Below are positions 1 to 11,651 of a stretch of 64,000 nt of DNA, piece after piece. The DNA comes from Rhodosorus marinus (Eukaryota; Rhodophyta; Stylonematophyceae; Stylonematales; Stylonemataceae): assembly GCA_029953675.1 (NCBI GenBank), contig JAMWBK010000005.1, positions 930,001 through 994,000 of the forward strand. The letters are read 5' to 3'. Position 1 is the first letter of the stretch. Each line of letters opens with the position of its first letter. Under the pieces are notes generated by a model, which worked only from the letters and a program-made list of their open reading frames with translations, did no database searches and had not been told where the DNA came from. A program made the position numbers and the translations under genes.

Positions 1-868
1 TTGTATTTAGGTAGAAAAAAGAAGCAATATGAATTCAAAAGTGTTGTTCCACAACGGGTAGGGAATTGTATAGAAAACTTTTGGCCCAAGAAAATATATG
101 TTCCAAAAATGGAACGTGGAGCCGGACGTCAGTGTTTGGTGAAGATTGAGTGAGTCTTTCGTCACGATAGGTTTCTCCGGGTTTGATCCGACACGTCTAT
201 TAGGTGCTTTTTAACGTCGCGACGTGAGACTCTGCTAGGAACGAAAAAAACAAAAAACAGTTATGTTGTCGGGGGGGCGAGAGGATGCGCTGACAGATGA
301 CTCTTGAAAGTAATTTGTGAATGAGAAGAAAAGAAAAAGAAAAAAGGAGTGGCAGTTGTTGTTGTTGATGGTGAGGGCTGGTTGAATGGGTTGGTAGTGG
401 ATGGAGACGAAGAAGTGGAGCGTATGCTTGAGAAGATATTGGATGAACGCTTGGTTAGAAGGCGGGGAATGACTTACGGGTCTTTTGGGGATGATTTGAA
501 ACGAGGAGGTGAGGAGTTACTAAGTCTCCAAAGTTTGGTCCCCGTCGCTTCCAGGACGCAATCTACACGATCGGTTAGTTTTTTTTTGGGTTAGTTTTTT
601 TTTGGGTTTGTTCGTCGGTGTTCTGCTTGTGTTCTGAAAAAGTAGCCATTACGTCTCGGTAGTGCCAAGCAAACAACGAGATTGATTTTGACGTCGTTCA
701 TGAAGAGAACGAAGGTGGGATTATTGCTGTTTCTTGTTTTGATTTGGATTGAGGTTGCACTGTGGCTTCTTACTGTTCAGGCCGGGGACTAGATTGGTCC
801 GACCAGTCTTCATTTTCTTTCGAAAGCCGTTTCTGACGAGTTGCAAGTTTCCAAATATTCCAGGAGAA
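1..868. other. 5' flank without recognised gene
   Basis: No recognisable protein. The stretch has short homopolymers (T and A runs, a G7 run near 271) and a short open frame at 349-594 that resembles no family I know and has no splice partner. It is probably the upstream and promoter region of the transporter gene that starts at 869. Confidence 0.5.
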
Positions 869-2879
869 ATGGTAGATGCCGAGGAGGTCGCCCCTCCATC
901 AGAGAATGGAGAGGTTCAGACTGTGAAAGCTGGAGGTGGTTTGAAGTCGTGGATTACAGATTTCATGAACCTTCTCAAAGCTTTTATAGGCTTGAATTTT
1001 ATGTACATATCGTTCGCCATGTCAAAAGCGGGGCTAGTCAGAGGCGTAGTGGGCATAACTGTCATAGCTTGGTTGACTTACATTTCCTGCATCATGTTAG
1101 TCAAGGTAAGGATGAAATGCAGTCCACTGGCTGTTTGCTTGGCGGAGAAGGATCTGGTTGGTTTTCAGTCCTAAGTGCCAAGCTTCGCTCCAGGTCAAGA
1201 ACGCGCTGCCGAAGGAGGTGAGAGCTGCGAATAAGCACTTAACATACGGCGATGTGGCTAGGATCACTTCTGGACCTAGGGCTGAGCTCGTTGTCAACGG
1301 TGCACTTATTTTAACTCAATTTGGATACTGCACGGGATACCTGATATTCCTTGCTCATACGGTAAGGTTGTTTCTGTCTGATACAAAGCACTTTATTTCG
1401 CGACTCAAATTCAGGGCGATCCTGAATTTTTTGCTCTGTTCCTTCAGACTCATGATATGGTGCAATCTTCCTGGCCCAATTGGGGCTTTGTTCTCGTACC
1501 TCTGCCGCTGCTTGTTCTGATTGCGCAACTCCGATCAGTTCGTTCACTGGGACCATTCTCGGCGTTTGCGAATCTTTCCCTCTTGGTTGGATTTGTCGCT
1601 GTCGTGGTAAGCAAAGGCTTGCAAATCAATTGAAACTTCCCCGCGCCCATGCTAATCTTGAAGTGACAAATACTATGCACTCTCCAGGTATACATTAGTA
1701 TGAATTTCGAGTTCCAGCCGACGAGCCCTCCAATATCCGCGTTTCCAATATTCTTCGGACAGGTACTGACTATCGACATGTTCGTCTCAGAGCGCGATTT
1801 CGCACGTGCTAAGCTTATCGGCTCCTCTCACGTATTCAGGTCACTGCCGCTCTCGAGGGCATCGGGCTGGTCCTACCCGTTGAAGCTTCTATGTCGGATC
1901 CGAAGTACTTTGACCGCGTCTTGGCCCTGGCTTTGTCATGCCTGACTTTTGTCCTAATGACGGTTGGAGTTCTCGGATTCGTTACCTTTGGGGAGGACAC
2001 GAAATCGATTATTTTGATGAACATGGTAGGAGGTGTAGACCTGGAACACCCTCGGCCTTCGTTCTTCGAAAGCTCTCGATATCTGAAGGACCATGCTTTC
2101 TTTTATTTCGCAGCAAGGGAGCGGCATCATCACTGGAATCAAGATTGTTCTCTGCTTAGGAATACTTTTCACGTATCCGCTGCAGCTCGTTCCCGTTGTC
2201 CAGTCACTGGAAGGATGGGTTGCGGGGGGACCGCCAATTGCTGCGCACGTCATTGCTCATGAAATTGGACAAGCCGGAATCGAGATTGATCAGGAGATCG
2301 AAAGGGAGCAGGAGGAAGCTGAAGACGAAGAAAACGTATGTCGTTTCCCGAATCTTGAGACGGGAAGGTAATGATGTTGGGCGCAGATTGACCTCGGCTC
2401 ATACTCTTTCACTCTTTGTTCTTGCAGATGGCGGCTGTCGCGAACCCCGATGAGGATCCAATTCCGACGGAGCATACAGGTCGAAGAACGTTGTTTGCTA
2501 ACCAGTGGTATCAAGTGCTATGCAGATTTTTGGTGGTGATGGCAACAGCACTGGTTGCCATGTTCGCTGGAAAGAGCTTCGGCCTTTTCCAGTCCCTGAT
2601 AGGCTCGTTGGGTATGGCAAGCGAAATCCTTGCCTGTTTTCTAGTTGCTTCCTCACCGGATATAAGATCTTTCGCATTCCCTGCGCAGGAGCGGCGTTTC
2701 TAGCGTACACTGGGCCAGCCTATTTGCACTGGCACATGTTCAGGAATGAAATGGGCCCTCTCGGGAAGTTGCGGGACTTTTTCATTTTCGTTATTGGGAT
2801 CGTAGGGTCTGTCGTCGGCACGACCGTTACTTTGATGGAAATGTTTCGAGCGGATGACGGCGGCGCGTCGGCACCTTAG
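869..2879 (+). CDS. Amino acid transporter, AAAP (SLC36/SLC38-like) family, 8 exons
   Basis: Predicted integral membrane amino-acid transporter of the amino acid/auxin permease superfamily, which moves amino acids by proton or sodium coupling. Exons: 869-1105, 1194-1361, 1415-1606, 1688-1762, 1840-2025, 2114-2335, 2428-2611 and 2689-2879, giving 484 residues. All junctions are GT-AG and keep phase. An N-terminal segment with LLKAFIGLNFMYI, the core segment EGIGLVLPVEASM, the later TYPLQLVPVVQSLE and the final GSLGAAFLAYTGPAYLH are typical of the family. Roughly 10-11 hydrophobic segments are visible. The ATG at 869 was chosen because it opens the hydrophilic N-terminus just before the first membrane segment; an upstream in-frame start at 749 would add an unlikely leader. 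The linker encoded around 2270-2335 is unusually rich in Glu and Asp. Substrate and membrane (plasma or vacuolar) cannot be told. Confidence 0.88.
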
Positions 2880-4949
2880 AGTGTCGGTTGCGTAGATGTG
2901 AACTAGAGCAGCCGTGGTGAATTAATTTTGGGGGTTGGAAGGGAGGAATCACGAAATATTGAATCTATCTATTTATGGATGAGTTTCTCGGGTGCAAGTT
3001 GCAGAACTGCTAACTTCTCAGGCATTTCGAATAACGTGCAGGGTGATCTGTGATTACCTCCGCGCATGTCTCATCTAGTGGCCCATGACAGAGTCCGGTA
3101 GACGTCTGATAAGAACAAGGGCATTCCAAGATTATCCCCAAAAACGCGCGATCAGAAAACTCCATTGCCGCCCTTTTTCACACCAAATCAGTTAACAAGC
3201 GATTACCTAAAACCGTCGCTTGACACAATGTATGTACACAAAATGAAAAAAGCAGCCCCTGACACTTTTGTGCAAAATCGCTGGCAAACAACCCAATGCC
3301 TACAAACGCTTGTTCGGTATTGTCGCGCAAATGTACACCCGGTAAAAAATCCAATCGTCTATTAACTGCTGACCCGCTAAAACTTCATGTGTGTGGGCAA
3401 CAGAAACTCACAGCCATCCATTCATTTAACAGCTGATCCACTAAACCTGTCTCCAAATGTGCAACTACACACAGAACAATCCATTCATTTAGAAGCCGAT
3501 CCACTAAAACTCACGCGTAACAACTTACAGGGCCAAGTACACACCGTAAAACAAAAAAAAAAACCCAAAAACAACGGACAACAGAACCACCCAATGTCAT
3601 CATCGTCAACCAAAGACTTAGGTCTTCCACCTACCAAAGACCTATTGCCAACCAAAGACCAAACATCATCCAAAAGGCTCACCACCTATCGCCTAACACC
3701 TACCAAAAGGCCCACCACCTAACACCTAACACCTACCAAAACGCCTATCACCTACCAAAAGACCTAATACCTGACACACAGCCTTCTACCGCATTAGTCA
3801 AAAAATGTATGCAGGAAATTGTTTTTTGTTTTTCCCTTTAAATCACAAGGTCTACGGTAAAAAATAATTTCAAAAGCATTTTATCCGTTAAAATATCAAC
3901 CAATCATCATCGTTCAAAATATCCCAGAAATAGACGTTCAAATCAAAAAAAAAAAAATTGGGGGAGGAGGGCGGCCGCCTTTCTTTCTCACCAATGTGTT
4001 TTGCCCAACAAAAGCTCTTCAAAACAATTACCATCACCTCTTTTTGAAAGCAACAGCATGATCATCTACCTTCGTCAATCCCTCCCTACAAAAACAGTCA
4101 TTCATCACCAAAAAGGAGTATTAATTTCATCTTTTCAATATAAATATTAAGTCGCGTATAATATATACCCCCTGACTGTTCAACATAAACAGCCTCCACG
4201 GACGGGAAAACAAAACAGACATGAATTACTGAAAAACTTTGCATAGATTCATATCATTGGTTAAATTAAAACATACAGCTTATCATCTCCAACCCCAACC
4301 CCCCCCCAGAACAAGGTCAATGAAATGAAAGGATATTGAAAATTAGTAATAAAGTATCATAATCATGAAGTATCTGGTAAGAGTTTAAGGGGGAGGAACG
4401 GCTCTGATTTACTTGAGGAAGACCATTTTCGAGATGTTTCCATGAAAATCGAAGTTTTTTTTTTTCTCAGCGTCAGCTTTCATTACTCCTGACGGAGGTC
4501 ACTTTGGCTTGGAAGGTGAATGTCATGTGGCAAAGTGTATATTTTGGTTGGTCTGGAGGGATTAACGGAGGGGAGGGACGGAGAAGGCGGACGGAGGGGA
4601 AGGGTTGGAGTTGGTTATTCACTACTGAGAAGAGTGAGGACAGTGTGTAGTAGAGTGAATCAGTGTTGTTTCCTTAGCTTCGTGGAACGTTTTTTTTTTT
4701 TTTTTTTTTGTGGTACGGGTGAGGAATCGCAGTTTTCCTTTGTCGCTGTTGGTTCGAAGCTTTTGAGATTTGTTTGTAGAATGAGTTGAACGGGAAAAAC
4801 AAAAATCGCAAGCTGGGAGTTGGCGTGTTTTCACAAGAGGAGAGATCGTAGAGTTGCGGTTGGTGTGAGCCTCTTTGGTGTTTGGTGATTGTTGGTTTTC
4901 TTGTAGTTGTTGGTGTTTTTTTTTTTTGTGTGGTTGAAGCGCGAGCAAA
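2880..4949. other. Long AT-rich intergenic region with minisatellite-like DNA
   Basis: No gene recognised over about 2 kb. Direct repeats with the core CATTTA-x-GC-GATCCACTAAA occur near 3421-3450 and 3485-3510, followed by a degenerate CACCTACCAAAAGGC-type array. Poly-A (3949-3958) and poly-T tracts (4458-4466, 4690-4709) are present. The motif TATACCCCCTGACTG at 4164-4178 recurs at 18391. A thymidine-rich stretch just before 4950 probably belongs to the promoter or 5' leader of the MFS gene. Confidence 0.5.
3600..3785. repeat. Degenerate minisatellite (CACCTACCAAAAGGC-like units)
   Basis: About 180 bp are made of imperfect units of 10-20 bases, such as CCACCTACCAAAGACC, CACCTACCAAAAGGCC and ACACCTACCAAAACGCC. 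The units vary in length and sequence, so the array looks old or slippage-driven. It encodes nothing convincing. Confidence 0.7.
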
Positions 4950-6528
4950 ATGCAGATTTCAAAGCGGCAGATTTTGGTGTTGATGTCATGCTGCACCCTG
5001 CAGTTTCTGTTTGGGTCCCTGTACGCCATGTCGGCGTTTGTACCCAGCGCACCAGTTCCAAAGCAGATGATCACCGTGCTTGGCGTTATGGCATGCGCAA
5101 CCGCAATCGGGATAAGCTGCGGAGGTGAGAATTTCGACCGGACATCTGGATGTGGCATATAACCCTAGAATCTGGATACGTGCTGACTTTTCCATCCACC
5201 GTCTGCTGTATCAGGTGTACTGCTGCATAGTGGGGTTTGCCTGAGGACGCTTTCGTTGTTGGCTTCCTCCCTGCAACTTAGTCTGCTGCTTGTTGCAATG
5301 GGCTTGTCGCAGTCTATGGTCTGGCTGACATATTTTGGTGCTGTCATGACTGGGACTTCGTTCGGGGTCCTATATATTGCATCAATTACACAGCTGCAGC
5401 ACGAGTTTCACGATAACCCTGGAGTTGTTACCGGAATTGGAATGTTCTCGTCAAGCTTGGGATCCATTGTCCTAGCCTTTGTCTACTCCGTATCTCAAGA
5501 ACAATTGACTTGGTTGCAGAGCCTTTTCGCTTGTGGAATATCTATGTTTCTCGCGAACAGTGCAGCATCGCTTAGCCTAACCACTGCGCTCGAGGATGAG
5601 GTGCAAGATGAGGAAGGTGTTCCACTGTTGAGCGATCAGAAACCGGACAATTCCGTCAAGCTAGGCATCTGGGAGATACTCAGGGACCCGAACTTGTATT
5701 ATTTCTTGCTATGCTTTTCAGCAGCGGTCGGTCCTGGATATGGAACCGCCGTTGGGTTCCAGCAGATGAGTGTCGATGTTTTTAACCTGAGCAGCACGGT
5801 GTCGAACAAGTATTTCTTGCTGGTCACGGCATTAGGACTAGTTGGCAGGTAAGAATTTCACCAGAGGGAATGAATCATGGATCATTTGAAGGAGTGGACT
5901 CGGCTCATCTGTTCTACCTGTCAAATGCAATAGGCTAGGCGCAGGCTTTGGCGGGGATATTCTGAAGACGGAGAAAGGAGTGTTCTCGAACGGAGCCTTG
6001 AACGTTACAGGGCTACTGCTAGTCCTCCAAAGTGTCGCCATTCTGCTTATGCAAAACTTCCCAACGAACTTTTATTCATTCGTAATATGCAGTTGTATAA
6101 CATACTTTGTATTTGCTGGCGGGGCGGTAACTGGGGCACTGCTAGCAAGGAACCTCTTCGGTATGGCAAATGGTAGCTTGGTCTTCGGATTTACGGGCTT
6201 AGCCGTCGGGGGTGGGGATTTGCTGAGCAGCTGGCTTATCAAGCAACATGCGGGAGAGGTCACGTCTGGCGATCCAAGCTTGTTGTAAGTCAACCCACTA
6301 TAGCATCACCAGCATCATAGCAACCGGAAAAGCTTACAGTTTGTCTTCTTCTCCAGGTCTTCCTATGGAGAATTTATATACGTGTCCATCTTTTGGACTT
6401 TGGTCGGCTTTGTCGCATTGGTATTTATTAGGAAGTCCAAAAAGGCTTTTCCGCAATTAACTTGTCAAGAAACCGCAAATGTGAAGAAATATGCGGTGTA
6501 TATGGAGGAAAAAGATGACCTTATTTGA
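4950..6528 (+). CDS. MFS transporter (oxalate:formate antiporter-like monocarboxylate type), 4 exons
   Basis: Predicted 443-residue major facilitator superfamily carrier. Exons: 4950-5124, 5215-5848, 5934-6284 and 6357-6528, all phase-compatible. The N-terminal segment (residues about 8-30) carries the FGSLYAMSAFVP pattern. A second block reads YFGAVMTGTSFGVLYIAS, then VTGIGMFSSSLGSIVLAFVYS. A hydrophilic central loop with acidic residues (near EDEVQDEEGVPLLSD) separates the two six-helix halves. The second half contains the RLGAGFGGD turn and ends in a cytosolic tail rich in Lys and Glu. The arrangement resembles the eukaryotic Nodulin-like/OFA MFS groups; the substrate cannot be assigned. 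Translation starts at the ATG directly before the first membrane segment. Confidence 0.82.
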
Positions 6529-6795
6529 ACGAGCTCTGTTGCCTGAGCCGCAGAGCATGTAGGAAACAAAATTAAATACGATTTATATTGAAACAGTGTG
6601 AGTATTAATATGTGAGAGTAGAGCATTCGCGTAATGCGTCTAATCCCAATGTGCAGTGCCATCGAGGCGGACGCTTCGCAGGCCGAAGCCCAAGGCCACT
6701 AGAAGCTGTCCAGGGAAACACTCATGCTCCAGCTTCAAGGTACAGCAGTAGGTAGTTGGAAGATAAGCAAGCTCAAGCTAAAGAACGAGCCAAGG

Positions 6796-7423
6796 CTAGT
6801 CGTTTTCCTCGAAAGCCTCAAAAGCTTGTGGGCTCGGCATCCGGTAAAATCCGTCAGATCCATCTTCCGGCGTAATACTTAGCAGTTGGAAGTCGGCGTG
6901 GTTCACGAAGAACCATAAGCTGTAGCCAAAGACCGAAAGGAAGAAAGCGGATCCAAGGACGTACTTAATGACCCTGTTCTCAACTGCAATAGGGAAAGCG
7001 ATTGGAGACCCGTTCAAAATGCAGCTCTGCGTGAGCGTGATCCGTTTGCGGTTGACCATCAAACCTACTTCGCTCCAATTCCGTGTGTACACCGGCGATA
7101 TTCTTCTCAATGCTTGTCTCCAAGTGCTCGAGATCACTGCTGAGCAGGTGAAAATCTGACTTTTCCAAAATACGCAGCTCGGTCTTGACTTGCATGTAGT
7201 CACCTTTTGACGCGAGCTGTTCGTAATTCAACTTTTCCCTTCGAGCCAAAGTTTCTCGGAACATTTCCGTTATTACTCGAGCTTGCTCGGGAGTGAATTT
7301 CGACCGCTCGAAAGCGAGTACCATCTTTCTCGTATCTAAAGGGCACCCGTTCGACCTCCAACTGTGCAAGTCTAGATCCGTATCAGAAATTACAGATAGA
7401 GCATGAGCATTCCTCGTCAACAT
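6796..7423 (-). CDS. DUF1640/CCDC90 (MCUR1-like) membrane-anchored coiled-coil protein, 2 exons
   Basis: Exons 7423-7069 and 6983-6796 on the minus strand join through a GTAGGT donor to give 180 residues. The block KFTPEQARVITEMFRETL followed by a long heptad-like stretch (LEKSDFHLLSSDLEHLETSIEKN) and a C-terminal membrane segment (VIKYVLGSAFFLSVFGYSLWFF) is the layout of the DUF1640/CCDC90 family. That family lies in the mitochondrial inner membrane and has been linked to calcium-uniporter regulation and respiratory-complex assembly. The acidic C-terminal tail ends in EEND. The gene is convergent with the MFS gene upstream. The ATG at 7423 is the first in frame; a further upstream exon carrying a better targeting peptide is possible. 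Confidence 0.7.
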
Positions 7424-8755
7424 CAAACGATTAAAAACACACGAGCGATGTCCGCGGAGCTAAAACAACTCCCAACAAAATCGTCGCAAGAGGAGCAAAT
7501 CCATCGACGAGAAAGAAAGCAGGTGACCCAAGCATACGGTGTATTTCAAAATGCCACGAAAGAACGTAAAATGCGCCTCAAAACAAAAGAGATTTTAAGG
7601 ACGGAAATGATAGAGAACGAAAGCCGGTTACGCTCTCACGATGCTCACCTCTAAAAATCAATCTCTTCGCTTTGACCAACCCAGCCAGGGTCGCCCGTCT
7701 TATCATCGCCAGGATAAACCAGAGTAACCGTTCTCCAAAGGGGATACAAACTTCATAAATTCTATATCTATGAAACAAAAAGACAACCAAAAAGCGCCAA
7801 GCAGAAACCCGAACTGTTCTACGAGAGCTTTAGTGGGCAAGCTCAAAGCCGGCCCTTCGCCCATCATGTTCCACTCTGCAGTCATTTACGGACAACGTTT
7901 GAGGATGTTTGTATTTGGAGCGATCAACAAGCTTTGAGAGTAAAAAACCGGTCTCGTCTTCGAAATCTCAGAGACGGCGGAGGACAGACTGAAATTCAGG
8001 AGCAATACAAACCCAGTGCTTTCAAAAGCAAAAGGTCGGCTAGGCGTGCATCCCATCTCACATCGCAAACGTAGACGAACCGTCTACAAGACCGGGGACC
8101 AGCCTGGTATGCCAAGGCCCGTGCATGAGATTTTCAACGTACGCAATGGATCGGAGACGCACCGGAGGACAGAACCATACTTTTCTTCAGCAACTCTAGG
8201 AAACAGGGAATTTCAGAAACAAAAGAGCAGCTTCGCTCCCGCCGTGCTCGCAGTGCATCCTCGCCTTGACACCGAAGTACCACCGAAAGACGCCTTGGGA
8301 TGACATTCGGCAAGGCCCCCGCTGTACATAGAGATTGGCCATGTGCATGGATTTTCTCAGTGAGTACAGACACACGCTTCGAGATATGACTAGGTGATGA
8401 CTTTCGAGACCCGAATACAGCTCCGAACAGTCGTCCATGACGACACAGCCTCATAGCATCCTCCTAAGTACTGGAACATCAAGGCTTCTAAATATACACT
8501 TTTAATCTAAATATCGTAGTTTTAGAATATTGGTCTAGAAAATACTCCCGCGCGATGAGATACTTTCTTCTAGTGATCACCAGGTTTTGGTTTGGGACGA
8601 TTAGGGAGCGGGCACATTGAGAATGTCTCTAAGGGTGCTGAGGTAGAATTTTTGTGGTCTTTCTTGCAAAAGGAGAAGAGGACTGCTTTTTGGTTTTCAC
8701 CTTCAATTGCATCAAACAGATAAAAAGCAAACGCCGCCACCCCGGGGAGGAGGAG
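7424..8755. other. Region with unresolved small minus-strand reading frames
   Basis: Several overlapping minus-strand frames occur (for example 8454-8134, 8068-7886 and 7885-7703). The 7885-7703 frame begins with an ATG and encodes a hydrophobic segment (VEQFGFLLGAFWLSFCFI) after a short hydrophilic N-terminus. It sits after a possible intron acceptor, CTGCAG. The layout recalls small mitochondrial single-pass subunits, but I could not rebuild an exon chain or identify the family. One multi-exon minus-strand gene covering about 8454-7650 is plausible and unproven. Confidence 0.3.
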
Positions 8756-10675
8756 ATGGCGCCAAAGGGGAAGGCGAAGGCGACGACGAAAGGGGTCGGG
8801 AAGGGGATCGGGAAGAAGGGATCATCGAAGAAGGGTCCTGGAGGCAGTCGGTCTGACGGCGTGCTGGCGCGGGGGTTGGCGAGGGTGAAGACTCTGACTG
8901 AGCAGTTGTTCCAGAAACATAAGGATGAGCAGCCGAAGACGTTGCAGGAGCTGGGGATTACCAACGTCCTCAAGGAAGTCGTCGAGATGGAGTCTGCGTC
9001 AGTGTCCACTGTGATCGAGAGAGTGTTCTGTGGGATCGTCGAAACTATTCTAGTGGGTGAGGGATGCCAGTACAGCATCCCGACGAGGTAGGTATACGCC
9101 ATCAAAGGAAAGGGAAACAGTAAATAGAGCAACCCGTCCTCACCATGAGCTCCACGTTCAACAGGTCGTCCTCAAACCAGCACTACGTAGAGGACCTGGA
9201 CCGGATCGTTCTGAAGGATAAGGTCTCTAAGAAAGAGTTTAGTAGCAGTTCAACGGTAAGGAAACCCAGTTGATGTTTCCCCTTTATACGCTGGAACATG
9301 ATAATCGGATCTCAGCAAGCAAATCTTCTAACCTCCATCAAGTAGGTCAGAAAAGTTACGATAACAACAAGAATTCTTCAACTTGTGAACGAACTGTGTA
9401 ACAAGGCTATTCACGTAACGAAGCGAGACCTCTTCTACACTGATGTTAAGCTTTTCAAGCAGCAGAACGACTCTGACGACGTAAGGAATGCAAGCCGTCA
9501 ATGATGCAATGAAAACGATCTGGCTCTGAGAACCTCAGTTTCTCATGAGAATTGATCAGATTTCTTGCGTCCGAAGATGCCGCGTAGCTGGTCTACAATG
9601 TTGCCTTGCTAGGCTTTTGTGGCTCTTACCTTCAGTTCGCCTTTACCACGTACGCTTAGGTATTGAACGATGTGGCCTGCTTGATTGGATGTACGAGAAC
9701 GTCCCTGAATGTCGTCGCGTCGGAGAAGGGAGTAGTTATCGGAAGAGTACAGTTTCGTGAAGCCGGTACGTAAGGTGTCCATGGACGTAGAGCGCTGCAA
9801 CCTTGTGTCCTCCTCTGACACAAAGGACGGTAATTCCTGTCCTCGTTTCCGCTTGGCTTTCATCGATCTTGCTGATGTTTCTTAGGTGACTTAATTGATT
9901 GTACAAGAATGGGCGTCGGCGGGAAGGCGATACCTCCGTTCACGGATCGGATCACGGACATCAAGTCCGACGCTTCGTTCATCTTGTTGGTGGAAAAGGA
10001 CGCCGCTTTCATGAGATTGGCTGAGGATAGGTTCTACAACAAATATCCGTGTATTATCATCACAGCCAAAGGGCAACCGGACGTAGCAACTAGGATGTTC
10101 CTCAAGAAGCTAAGGCACACGTTGAGGATCCCGATCCTCGGACTTGTAGATTCCGATCCCTACGGGCTGAAAATTCTCAGTGTGTACATGAGCGGTTCCA
10201 AATCGATGAGCTACGATTCTGCCAATCTCACAACACCTGACATCAAGTGGCTTGGTGTCCGACCGTCGGACCTTGACAAGTACAACATTCCTGAGCAATG
10301 CCGGTATTTTTTGCAGCACGAACAACATGACCACGCACTGGAGTTTAGGAGGCTCAATTGCTGTTTTTTTGTAACGTCTGCAGATTGCCGATGACTGAGT
10401 ACGATATTAAGACTGGTAAGGAGCTTCTGGAAGAAGATTTCATACGGAAGAGTGAGGTAATACAGCCACGCATCCACCAGCATTGCAGGTTCGATCCAGT
10501 CCTGAAAGTTTGGATTCCGCTCGCTGTGAATTGGAAATAGATCTGGGTGGCGGAGCTCGAGCTGATGGTCAAGAGGAAGGAGAAAGCGGAAATACAAGCC
10601 TTGAGCAACTTTGGCTTCCAATATTTAACAGAGGAGTACCTTCCCAGAAAATTGGCCGAGGGCGACTGGGTGTAG
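8756..10675 (+). CDS. DNA topoisomerase VI subunit A (plant-type SPO11-3/Top6A), 7 exons
   Basis: Exons 8756-9087, 9165-9255, 9346-9480, 9660-9765, 9886-10303, 10384-10456 and 10541-10675 give 429 residues. The protein is the DNA-cleaving subunit of topoisomerase VI, which makes double-strand passages and in plants supports endoreduplication. The catalytic tyrosine lies in [12 protein letters not shown] (Tyr about 172) within the winged-helix domain. It is followed by [17 protein letters not shown] and the Toprim domain with LLVEKDAA and the metal-binding LVDSDPYG. The C-terminus ([14 protein letters not shown], then [11 protein letters not shown]) matches plant SPO11-3 rather than the meiotic SPO11-1/2 group. 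The N-terminal 40 residues are Lys/Gly-rich, like a nuclear or DNA-binding tail. The partner Top6B is not in the window. Confidence 0.93.
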
Positions 10676-11651
10676 AAAAGCTCATGCGCTGACAGTAGCA
10701 TTGTGCTGCGACGAGGGCACCTGATCGCTCAAAAGGAAATGCGGGGTCGCTGGAAAGTGGAGTCTGCAAAGCAGAGACCAATCAAAGCTTGACTTGCGCG
10801 AGCAGCGTCAGGAAGTGTATACGGCAACTCCAAGACGGGCTGTCCCGAGTATCCAAAAAACCTTGCGGCGAAGTAACAAGGACGAAGCTACGACCACAGT
10901 CTTTCGTCGTTTGGACGCACTAACGCAGGAGCGGGAACCCTGGATCGAGCGGGTCCGCAAGCGATTCTACGAGTTCAGCCGAGGGCTATTTTTGTTTGTT
11001 TTGGTACGCAGTCACCGGAACTTTCGAACACCGGAACAAGTTCGAAAGGATTTGTCCGGTTGCTTAGCTGAGGAGTTCAGCTTAGAAATCCTGAAGATTT
11101 AGACAGGATCCAAGCATAAAGTGCAAATACGAATATCTTAAATCTCTGAACTAGCGATGAGGATTTCTCTCAAGATGGACGCCCTGAGGTTCTAGTCGCT
11201 TGCCCCGCAGATGGTGAACAGATCTGGTCCCAAAGACCCAGCATTTTTCATCGAGCTCAGTTGCTGCTGGGTACTTGTAGCTGATCAGTTGCGCGGATTC
11301 CTTTTTCTGAGGCCAACCAAATCTTCAAACTATTACTAGAGAATTTGGAATGGCAGAACTCTGGCCCATCCGCCTGGAACACGCCTCAACCGCGACGGCT
11401 AGTGAGACTCTGGCAGAAATCGTCTATCTGGAAGCCGTTCATTTGTATCGGTCGGCTAGTACATCACGCTGAGCTCTGCGATCCAAACTTTTTGGAAGCT
11501 TTGGAAGGGTTCGCTTCTTAGCTGGGCTGACGGCTTAGGTGTGAATGAGTAGTGACCCAGTGGGAATGACTGAAAAGCGCCGTGATAAGAAATGATTTGG
11601 AGTGGATCGATCGGAGCAGATCGGGGGATTTTTCGGATCGAAGAGAAAAGA
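10676..11651. other. Intergenic region, no clear gene
   Basis: An open frame at 10794-11102 is basic and has no family resemblance that I recognise; it may be chance or the end of an unassembled gene. The rest is likely the Top6A 3' region and UGGT promoter. There are no obvious repeats. Confidence 0.4.

Noticed and set aside
8756-10675. Meiotic Spo11 (SPO11-1/2) as the identity of the Toprim protein.
   Set aside because: The [10 protein letters not shown] block and the C-terminal FGFQYL...LPRKL segment fit the Top6A/SPO11-3 group.
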